This document shows, one piece after another, positions 39,753 through 46,896 of a stretch of 64,000 nt of DNA. The notes under the pieces were generated by a model. That model was not told the DNA's origin and did not search any database. It was given only the letters and a program-made list of their open reading frames with translations. The position numbers and the translations under genes were made by a program. Source of the stretch: Nocardioides humi (GTDB taxonomy: Bacteria; Actinomycetota; Actinomycetes; Propionibacteriales; Nocardioidaceae). The stretch is from NCBI RefSeq assembly GCF_006494775.1, contig NZ_CP041146.1, positions 3,410,001 to 3,474,000 on the forward strand. Direction: 5' to 3'. Each line of letters opens with the position of its first letter. The stretch's first letter is position 1.

Positions 39753-41864
39753 ATGGCAGCCCCGGCGACGCGCACCCACTGCCCGTACTGCAGCCTGCAG
39801 TGCGGCATGACGGTCTCCAGCCGGGGTCGTGGCGGGATCGAGGTCGGCGCCTGGGAGGAGTTCCCGGTCAACGAGGGCGCGATGTGCCGCAAGGGCTGGA
39901 CCTCCGGCGGGCTGCGGGGCAGCCGCGAGCGGCTCACGACGCCCCTGGTACGTGACCGTACGACGGGCGCGCTGCGGGCCGCGGGCTGGGACGAGGCTCT
40001 CGACCTGGTCGCCGACCGGCTCCGCGCGCTCCAGGAGGCCCACGGCAAGGACGCCGCCGCCGTCTTCGGCGGAGGGGGCCTCACCAACGAGAAGGCCTAC
40101 CTGCTCGGGAAGTTCGCCCGGGTCGCCCTCGGCACCAGCCAGATCGACTACAACGGCCGCTGGTGCATGAGCTCGGCCGCCAGCGCCGGCAACCAGGCCT
40201 TCGGCGTCGACCGCGGCCTGCCCTTCCCCCTGGCCGACGTCGAGCAGGCCGACGTCGTCGTCCTCGTCGGCTCCAACCTCGCCGAGACCATGCCGCCCGC
40301 CGCCCGCCACCTCGACCGGCTCCGCGAGCGCGGCGGCCGGCTGGTCGTCGTCGACCCGCGGCTCACCCCGACCGCCGAGCGCGCCGACCTCTTCCTCCAG
40401 CCCGTCCCCGGCACCGACCTCGCCCTCGGCCTCGGCGTACTGCACCTGCTGGACGCCCAGGGCGCGGTCGACGAGTCCTATGTCGCTGCGAGGACCACCG
40501 GCTTCGAGGAGGTACGACGCGCCGCGGCCGCCTGGTGGCCCGAGCGGGTCGAGCGCACCACCGGCATCGCCACCGACGAGCTCCGCACCCTCGTCGCCAT
40601 GCTCGCCGGGGCCGCGGCGTCAGCCGGCGGGGAGCGGAGCGACCGACGCCCGCGGGTGATGGTGCTGACCGCCCGCGGCGCCGAGCAGCACGCCCAGGGC
40701 ACCGCCACCGTGCTCGCCTGGATCGACGTCGCCCTGGCCCTCGGCATGCCCGGCAGACGGTACGCCGGCTACGGCTGCCTCACCGGCCAGGGCAACGGCC
40801 AGGGCGGACGCGAGCACGGCCAGAAGGCCGACCAGCTGCCGGGGTACCGGATGATCGACGACCCCGCCGCCCGCGCCCACGTCGCCGGGGTCTGGGGCGT
40901 CCCGCCGTCCTCCCTGCCGGGGAAGGGCCGGTCGGCGTACGAGCTGCTGGACGCGCTCGGCCGGTACGACGGACCGCGGGCGCTGCTCGTGCTCGGCTCG
41001 AACATCGTGGTCTCGGCGCCCAACGCCACGCACATCACGCAGCGGCTGGAGTCCCTCGACCTGCTCGTCGTCTGCGACATCGTGATGTCCGAGACCGCCG
41101 CGCTCGCCGACGTCGTCCTGCCCGTCACGCAGTGGGCCGAGGAGACCGGCACCATGACCAACCTCGAGGGCCGGGTCATCCTGCGACAGCAGGCGATCAC
41201 CCCACCCGACGGCGTGCGCAGCGACCTCGACGTCATCGCCGGCCTGGCGCTGCGGCTGGGCGCCACGGCGGCGTTCCCGACCGATCCGGAGGAGATCTTC
41301 GCCGAGCTCGGCCGTGCGTCCGCCGGCGGGAAGGCCGACTACTCCGGCATCACCTACGCCCGGATCGCCGACGAGAAGGGCGTCTTCTGGCCCTGTCCCG
41401 CTGTCCCCGAAGGCCAGGCACAGCACCCCGGCACCCCGCGCCTGTTCGCCGACTCCTTCGCGACGCCCGACGGCCGCGCCCGGTTCGTCGTACCCGAGTA
41501 CGCCGGTCCCGCCGAGGAGCCCGGTTCGTCGTACCCCCTGCACCTGACGACCGGCCGCGTCCTCGCCCAGTACCAGTCCGGTGCCCAGACCCGCCGGATC
41601 CGCGACCTCGCCGACGACGGCGCGTTCGTCGAGATGCACCCGATGCTCGCCGACCGGATCGGCGCCCACGACGGCCTGCCCGTCGTCGTCCGCACCCGCC
41701 GCGGCGAGATGAAGGCGCCCGCCCGCGTGGTCACCACGATCCGCCCCGACACCGTGTTCGTGCCCTTCCACTGGGTCGGCGTCAACCGGCTCACCAACGA
41801 CGCGCTCGACCCGTCCAGTCGGATGCCGGAGTTCAAGGTGTGTGCGGCGGACGTGCTGGTCTGA
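39753..41864 (+). CDS. nasA: Assimilatory nitrate reductase, molybdopterin catalytic subunit
   Basis: This protein of about 703 aa is a molybdopterin oxidoreductase with an N-terminal [4Fe-4S] site (CPYCSLQCG and CRKGW), the pterin segment GYGCLTGQGNGQGGREHG and a C-terminal molydopterin-dinucleotide-binding domain (YPLHLTTGRVLAQYQSG). It should reduce nitrate to nitrite in the cytoplasm; no Tat signal is seen. ATG at 39753 is preferred, ATG at 39744 is possible. Formate dehydrogenase is the other family option, but the narK-nir context favours nitrate. Confidence 0.88.
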   Translation: MAAPATRTHCPYCSLQCGMTVSSRGRGGIEVGAWEEFPVNEGAMCRKGWTSGGLRGSRERLTTPLVRDRTTGALRAAGWDEALDLVADRLRALQEAHGKDAAAVFGGGGLTNEKAYLLGKFARVALGTSQIDYNGRWCMSSAASAGNQAFGVDRGLPFPLADVEQADVVVLVGSNLAETMPPAARHLDRLRERGGRLVVVDPRLTPTAERADLFLQPVPGTDLALGLGVLHLLDAQGAVDESYVAARTTGFEEVRRAAAAWWPERVERTTGIATDELRTLVAMLAGAAASAGGERSDRRPRVMVLTARGAEQHAQGTATVLAWIDVALALGMPGRRYAGYGCLTGQGNGQGGREHGQKADQLPGYRMIDDPAARAHVAGVWGVPPSSLPGKGRSAYELLDALGRYDGPRALLVLGSNIVVSAPNATHITQRLESLDLLVVCDIVMSETAALADVVLPVTQWAEETGTMTNLEGRVILRQQAITPPDGVRSDLDVIAGLALRLGATAAFPTDPEEIFAELGRASAGGKADYSGITYARIADEKGVFWPCPAVPEGQAQHPGTPRLFADSFATPDGRARFVVPEYAGPAEEPGSSYPLHLTTGRVLAQYQSGAQTRRIRDLADDGAFVEMHPMLADRIGAHDGLPVVVRTRRGEMKAPARVVTTIRPDTVFVPFHWVGVNRLTNDALDPSSRMPEFKVCAADVLV

Positions 41865-42219
41865 GCGGTGCCGACGGCCGTCGAGGTTCGAGTTCGGTGC
41901 ATCGGTGTAGGTCGAGCCGCGGGGTTGATCTGACCCTGGGGAATCTGCGTCGACGTCCGCCGGCTTGCGGGTCGCTCGACGCAAGGCCGATCGACCGAGA
42001 GGACGTGGTTGCGGTCCGCGGCGGTCGCGGTGGTTGGTTGGTCGCCGCTGTCGACCCCAGGGTCGTCCGTGTCTGCCCCCTGTGGTCGCGGCCTCGACAG
42101 GCTCGTTCGTCATGATCGGAGCCGTTGTTCGTCCACACCATCGGAAGGGACTTTCGCCTGTCCACAGGCGGGGGTCTGCTCGTTTCGTGGTGTCGGGGGT
42201 GGGTGGGAGAATCTGTGTC
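41865..42219. other. 355-bp intergenic region without a gene
   Basis: I see no supported gene here. The region holds a wide inverted repeat, GACCCTGGGG (41932-41941) with its complement at 42055-42064, and a compact hairpin CGCCTGT-CC-ACAGGCG (42155-42170) just before the DUF222-HNH gene. These may flank or belong to a mobile unit carrying that gene. Confidence 0.5.
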
Positions 42220-43530
42220 ATGGATCTCGGAACCGCGCCCCGTACGACAGCCCGCTCGGCTGGTCGCTCGGCTGGCGTGCTGTCCGCGATCCGGGCCGAG
42301 GTCGAAGGACGCCAGGCCTCCCAGATCAGGGAGTGGGAGGCCATCGTCACCTGGGCCGGCGACCACGTCGTCGCCACACCGGAGGGTGCGGCGACGATCA
42401 CCGACGGGCACCTGGACACCGGGGTCCCGATCGCCGGGGACGGGGCACCGTTGGTGTCGGAGTTCGCGCTCATGGAGCTCGTCGCGGTGCTCGGGCGTTC
42501 GCCGGACGGTGGACGTGCCTATGTGGGGCGGGTCATCGAGTGCGCCTGGCGGCTCCCGACCGTCTATGCCGCCGTGGTCGCGGGTCGGCTCACCCCGTGG
42601 CGGGCCGAGCGGATCGCGGACCTCACCCACGCGCTGAACGCCGACGCCGCTGGATTCGTGGACCGGCAGCTCGTCCACGCCTCCGGGGTGGGGTGGGCGC
42701 AGTTGGACCGGTTGATCGCCGAAGCGATCCTCCGCCACGACCCCGAACGCGCGGAAGCCGACCGCGCGACGGCCGCGGACCAGCGCTATGTGGAGGTCGG
42801 GGACCCCGACACCCACGGCAACACCCACGGGATCGTGCACCTCTCCGGAGTCCTCGACGCCGCTGATGGGCGTGATCTGGACGCCGCGATCGCCCGCCGC
42901 GCCCGTCTGCTCGGGGACCTCGGGGACGCGTCCTCGCTCGATGTGCGGCGCTCGATCGCGCTCGGCGAGTTGGCCCGCGCCGACCTGATGCTCGACCTCG
43001 ACGGACCCGGCCCCGGCTCACCAGGGTCCTTGGGTTCCCCGGGTCGCAAAGCCGTCGTGAACGTGCACATCACCGACACCACCCTGACCGGCGTGAACCC
43101 CGTCGGCAGATGGGAAGACCAGCAGGTCCCCGTGTCGAGCGAGCAGATCCGCGAGTGGCTCGGCTCCGCCTCGACCGTGATCGTGCGACCGGTGATCGAC
43201 CTCGCCGACCACATCCCGATCGACTCCTACGAGATCCCCGACCGCCACCGCACCCACATCGCCCTGCGCGACCACACGTGCCGCTTCCCCCACTGCACCA
43301 GGCCAGCCACCCGCTGCGACCTCGACCACGCCCGACCCTACGGCGAGGGCGGGCCTACCTGTCCGTGCAACGAGGTGGCGCTGTGTCGTAGGCATCATCG
43401 CGCCAAGACCCACTCCGCATGGTCCTACGACATCCTGATGCCCGGCTCCTATGAGTGGACCAGCCCCAACGGATTCACCTTCCGCGTCGACCACCAGGGC
43501 ACCCACCCACTCGACCCACCCGACGGCTGA
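42220..43530 (+). CDS. DUF222 / HNH endonuclease (13E12-like family)
   Basis: This 436-aa protein has an N-terminal DUF222 region (WRAERIADLTHAL and similar) and a C-terminal HNH motif: CRFPHC, CDLDHARPYGEGG, then CRRHHRAKTH, with zinc-binding cysteines. The family is multicopy in mycobacteria and Nocardioides-like genomes and is often linked to mobile repeats. Its natural function is unknown to me. It interrupts an otherwise nitrate-related region. ATG at 42220 is the first start after the hairpin at 42155. Confidence 0.85.
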   Translation: MDLGTAPRTTARSAGRSAGVLSAIRAEVEGRQASQIREWEAIVTWAGDHVVATPEGAATITDGHLDTGVPIAGDGAPLVSEFALMELVAVLGRSPDGGRAYVGRVIECAWRLPTVYAAVVAGRLTPWRAERIADLTHALNADAAGFVDRQLVHASGVGWAQLDRLIAEAILRHDPERAEADRATAADQRYVEVGDPDTHGNTHGIVHLSGVLDAADGRDLDAAIARRARLLGDLGDASSLDVRRSIALGELARADLMLDLDGPGPGSPGSLGSPGRKAVVNVHITDTTLTGVNPVGRWEDQQVPVSSEQIREWLGSASTVIVRPVIDLADHIPIDSYEIPDRHRTHIALRDHTCRFPHCTRPATRCDLDHARPYGEGGPTCPCNEVALCRRHHRAKTHSAWSYDILMPGSYEWTSPNGFTFRVDHQGTHPLDPPDG

Positions 43531-43589
43531 CTCCACCGCCCCGCACGCCGCAAACCCGATGGTTGCAGGGCGGCCTCAACAGCCGCGGC

Positions 43590-45074
43590 TCACTCCCGCT
43601 TCCACACATGCAGGTTGTCGAACGACGCCTGCTCGGCGTAGTGCTCGTCGAGGTACGCCTGCGCGCGGTCGCCGTCGATCCCCCACGAGTCGACCCGGTC
43701 GCCGAACACCACGATCCAGCGGGGCGGGTCGGGGCCGGTGAGGACGGCCTGCAGCTCGGTCAGGTCGGGGTCGCGGACGCGGACGGGCAGGCTCCACAGG
43801 TGGGGGTAGGGGCTGGAGAGGCCGCTGGCGGCGACGATGTCGGGGCGGCCGAAGGCGACCACGACGCCGTCGGACGGGTCGGCGTGGGTGCGCAGGTAGT
43901 GGGCGGCGCGGGCGTCGGTGGCGAGCTCGGGCTCGATGGGGTCGGCGAGATGGAGCACCCAGGCGGTGAGGCAGGCGAGGGCGGTGCCGACCAGGCAGGC
44001 GGTGACGACGATCCGCCGGCGCCCGTGGGGACGCACCAGGCAGGCGAGCAGGACCACGCCGGGGACCAGGCCGGTCAGGTAGTGCAGCCAGTAGCTGCCG
44101 CCGGCCGCGACGCCGAGCACCTCCCAGGCGGCCATCGCCAGCGCGGCGACCGGGAGGGGAGCGGACCGCGGCCCGTGGAGTACGGCGGTGCGCGCGGCGA
44201 GGAAGCCGGTCGTGGCGAGGGTGACGGCGGCTCCGCTGGCGAGGAAGGCCAGCGCCACCACGGTCATCCGGTCCGACGTCGCGGACGACGCCGACGCGCT
44301 GATCACCGCCGAGGCCTCGAACCGGAACACCACCACGGCGTCCCAGAGCGCGGCCGGCGAGGTGCCCCGGGCCGCGGACGCGGCGAGCACGATCGTCAGC
44401 GCGGCCAGCGCGCCGGCCGCGAACGCCAGCGTCCGGCGGACGAGCTGGGGGACCCGGCCCGCGGACAGGGGGAGGAGGACCAGCGCGAGGACGAAGACGT
44501 CCACCATGTTCTGCTTCACCAGCGCCGCGCAGGCGGCGGCCGCGCCCGCACCGGCGGCGAGGAGCACGGCCCGCGGCCGGAGGGGGCCGGCGAGCCCCGC
44601 GACCAGGCACACCACGCCGAGCAGGATGAACGGCGCCGCGAGCACCTCGCCGTTCGTGGCCGGCATCCCGAGCAGCGGGCTGGAGAGCAGCGCCGCCGCG
44701 AGCATCGGCACGATCCGGACGGTCCAGCGCGACGGGCCGGTCGCCAGCTGGGCCGCGAGCACCCCGGCCAGCAGCACGGCCAGCGCGCTGGCGGTCGCCC
44801 CCACGAGCTTCACCCCCGGGGCGATCGCGCCGATCTCCGCCAGGTCGACCGGGCCGAGCCGGTCCGCCAGCCGGAAGATCCAGATCAGCAGGGGCGGGCG
44901 GTCGACCCAGTGGTCGCCGTACAGCGAGCTCCCCGGCGCCCACTGCCGGGCCACCAGCAGGAAGCCGCTCTCGTCCGACTCCAGCGGCGTGCGCAGGAAC
45001 GGCAGCCACGCCACGAAGGCCACCAGGGCGGCGCCGTACGTGGCCCGCGACACGCGGGTACGGCGCTCCACCAT
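43590..45074 (-). CDS. Membrane glycosyltransferase, GT-C fold (ArnT/PMT-like)
   Basis: This 494-aa protein has about 10-12 membrane segments and an acidic first external loop (PLESDESGFLLVARQW then YGDHWVDRPPLL), as in GT-39/ArnT-type enzymes that use polyprenyl-phosphate sugars. The C-terminal 110 residues form a soluble domain with FGRPDIVAASG. It should transfer a sugar to a cell-envelope acceptor; the acceptor is unknown. It is transcribed away from the nitrite genes and appears unrelated to them. Confidence 0.72.
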   Translation of the reverse strand: MVERRTRVSRATYGAALVAFVAWLPFLRTPLESDESGFLLVARQWAPGSSLYGDHWVDRPPLLIWIFRLADRLGPVDLAEIGAIAPGVKLVGATASALAVLLAGVLAAQLATGPSRWTVRIVPMLAAALLSSPLLGMPATNGEVLAAPFILLGVVCLVAGLAGPLRPRAVLLAAGAGAAAACAALVKQNMVDVFVLALVLLPLSAGRVPQLVRRTLAFAAGALAALTIVLAASAARGTSPAALWDAVVVFRFEASAVISASASSATSDRMTVVALAFLASGAAVTLATTGFLAARTAVLHGPRSAPLPVAALAMAAWEVLGVAAGGSYWLHYLTGLVPGVVLLACLVRPHGRRRIVVTACLVGTALACLTAWVLHLADPIEPELATDARAAHYLRTHADPSDGVVVAFGRPDIVAASGLSSPYPHLWSLPVRVRDPDLTELQAVLTGPDPPRWIVVFGDRVDSWGIDGDRAQAYLDEHYAEQASFDNLHVWKRE

Positions 45075-45094
45075 GTCCCCGACCGTACGAGATC

Positions 45095-45151
45095 CCCCCA
45101 GGAGGTGGCGGCTGCTACGCGCCGCGATGCACGCACGCCACCTCCTGGGGG
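45095..45151. repeat. 16-bp perfect inverted repeat in a divergent promoter region
   Basis: CCCCCAGGAGGTGGCG (45095-45110) is repeated inverted at 45136-45151 around a 25-nt spacer. It lies between the divergent glycosyltransferase and flavoprotein genes, so it is not a simple terminator. In the glycosyltransferase mRNA it would form a leader hairpin ending about 20 nt before the start codon. Confidence 0.6.
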
Positions 45152-45175
45152 ACCTCAGGCGGGACCTGGTGAGGT

Positions 45176-45192
45176 CGTGAGGACTCGTTGAC
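45176..45192 (+). promoter_or_regulatory. Nitrate-regulon motif upstream of the flavoprotein/nirBD operon
   Basis: CGTGAG (45176-45181), 6 bp, then TTGAC (45188-45192), preceded by GTGAG at 45169-45173, is the same motif as before narK and the nitrate reductase. It lies about 57 bp upstream of the ATG at 45249. Confidence 0.55.
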
Positions 45193-45248
45193 ATCGGGGT
45201 GTTACACGAGCGCCCCGATGCGAAACCTGCGTGTCGTTCGATGGCTCC

Positions 45249-46892
45249 ATGACCCCGCCCGGCCCCGACGCACCGCACCCGCGCCCGCAGCGCCCGCGGA
45301 TCGTCGTGGTCGGCTCCGGGATGGCCGCCACCCGGCTGGTCGAGGAGCTCGTCGCGCGCCGGGCGCCCGACCGGACGGACATCACCGTCCTGGGCGACGA
45401 GGACGCGCCGCCGTACAACCGGATCCTGCTCTCCGCCGTGCTCGAGGGCACGCACCGGCCGGACGCGCTGACGCTGCGCTCGCCGGAGTGGTACGCCGCC
45501 CACGGCGTCGACCTGCGCCTCGGCGCCCGGGTCCTCGGGATCGACCGCGAGCGCCGGGACGTCATGCTCGTCGACGGCACCCAGCACTCCGATCCACGGA
45601 TGCCCGCCTGCTGCGCGACGCCGGAGCAGCACGCTGGCGGCGTTGCGGACGCTCGATGGTGCAACCAGACCGCCGTCGCGCCCGCGCCTTGCCAGCGCAC
45701 CACTCCGACGCCGCTCGCGACGGCGCCCATCCGTGGATCGGAGCGCGTGGAGTACGACGCGCTGGTGCTCGCGACCGGCAGCATCCCGACGCTGCCGCCG
45801 ATCCGAGGCCTGGTGCGGATGGACGGCTCGCTGCACCCCGCGGTCCACGCGTTCCGCTCGCTCGCCGACTGCGAGCGGCTGGTCGCCGCGCTGCCGCGGA
45901 GCCGGCGCGCGGTCGTGGTCGGCGGCGGGCTGCTCGGGCTGCAGGTGGCGCGGGCGCTGGGCACCCGCGGTCTCGCGACCGAGATCGTCGAAGGCGCCGA
46001 CCACCTGCTGCACCGCCAGATCGGCACCGCCGCCGGCCGGATCCTGGTTCGCGACCTGAAGCGGCTCGGCGTCGCCGTCTACACCGGTGCCCGCGCCGTC
46101 CGGCTCGGCGAGGGTGCCGACGGACCCGCGCTGCGCCTCGACAACGGCTACACCCTCGACACCGACCTCGTCGTCCTCACCGCCGGCGGCCGGCCGTCGA
46201 CCGCGCTCGCCCGCGGCGCCGGCCTGGAGGTCCGGCGCGGCATCGTCGTCGACGACCGGCTCGCCAGTGTCACCGACCCGAGCGTCCACGCCCTCGGCGA
46301 CTGCGCGGAGCACTCCGGCCGCACCACCGGCTTCGTGCCGCCCGCCTGGGAGCAGGCCGGCGTCCTCGCCGGGGTCCTGTGCGGCGAGACGGTGAGGTAC
46401 GACGGCAGCCGGGTCGTCGCCCGGCTGCGCGCCACCGACCTGGACGTCGCCGTGCTCGGCGACGCCGCGGCCGAGGAGGCCGCCGGCGGCGAGGTGGTCG
46501 AGGTGGCCAACCCGCTGTCCGGGTCGCATCGGCGGATCGTCGTCCGCGACCGGCGGATCGTCGCCGCCACGCTCGTCGGCGACCTGTCCCGGGTCGGCCT
46601 GATCACCCAGCACTTCGACCGGCGGACGGTCCTCGGCCCGCGCGAGCCCGGCGACCTCCTGCTGCCGGAGCGGAGAGAGGACGGCGGCAACGGCGCCGGT
46701 GTGGTCGGGGTCCTCCCCGACGACGCCGAGGTGTGCGCCTGCGCCGGCGTCACCGCCGGCCGGATCCGCGCCTGCTCCTCGCTCGAGCAGGTCCGCGACA
46801 CCACCCGCGCGACCACCGGCTGCGGTGGCTGCGCCAGCACGGTGCGACAGCTGCTCAGCAGCCGTCCCGCCCTCGCCACGAAAGGCTCCTGA
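45249..46892 (+). CDS. NAD(P)H flavoprotein subunit for nitrate/nitrite reduction, with a 54-codon insertion
   Basis: This 547-aa protein has an N-terminal FAD domain (VVVGSGMAATRLVEEL), an NAD(P)H motif (VVVGGGLLGLQVARALG), a second FAD segment (HALGDCAEHSG) and a C-terminal BFD-type [2Fe-2S] domain (VCACAGVTAGRI and TGCGGCAS). It resembles the B. subtilis NasB/NirB N-terminal module and should feed electrons to the nitrate reductase or NirBD. Between VDGT and RVEYDALVLATG there are 54 extra residues from a palindromic element (separate feature). Without it the length would be about 493 aa. Whether the protein still folds is uncertain. Confidence 0.85.
   Translation: MTPPGPDAPHPRPQRPRIVVVGSGMAATRLVEELVARRAPDRTDITVLGDEDAPPYNRILLSAVLEGTHRPDALTLRSPEWYAAHGVDLRLGARVLGIDRERRDVMLVDGTQHSDPRMPACCATPEQHAGGVADARWCNQTAVAPAPCQRTTPTPLATAPIRGSERVEYDALVLATGSIPTLPPIRGLVRMDGSLHPAVHAFRSLADCERLVAALPRSRRAVVVGGGLLGLQVARALGTRGLATEIVEGADHLLHRQIGTAAGRILVRDLKRLGVAVYTGARAVRLGEGADGPALRLDNGYTLDTDLVVLTAGGRPSTALARGAGLEVRRGIVVDDRLASVTDPSVHALGDCAEHSGRTTGFVPPAWEQAGVLAGVLCGETVRYDGSRVVARLRATDLDVAVLGDAAAEEAAGGEVVEVANPLSGSHRRIVVRDRRIVAATLVGDLSRVGLITQHFDRRTVLGPREPGDLLLPERREDGGNGAGVVGVLPDDAEVCACAGVTAGRIRACSSLEQVRDTTRATTGCGGCASTVRQLLSSRPALATKGS
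45582..45743. mobile_element. 162-bp palindromic MITE-like insertion, in frame
   Basis: The element ends in perfect 16-bp inverted repeats, CTCCGATCCACGGATG at 45587-45602 and its complement at 45728-45743. The inner arms are also partly complementary (about 17 of 24 bases around CGCTGGC), so the DNA could fold as one long hairpin. It adds exactly 54 stop-free codons, rich in Cys, Ala, Pro and Thr, in the middle of a Rossmann-type domain. No transposase is encoded, so movement would need an enzyme in trans. The repeats and the disruption are seen; mobility is inferred. Confidence 0.75.
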
Positions 46893-46896
46893 CCCC

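Noticed and set aside
41965..42219. N-terminal extension of the DUF222-HNH gene
   Set aside because: The extra residues are Arg/Pro-rich without family similarity and cross the hairpin at 42155-42170; ATG at 42220 gives the usual family start.
45582..45743. Intein or small intron in the flavoprotein gene
   Set aside because: At 54 codons it is far too short for an intein, has no splicing motifs, and the terminal inverted repeats point to a DNA element.
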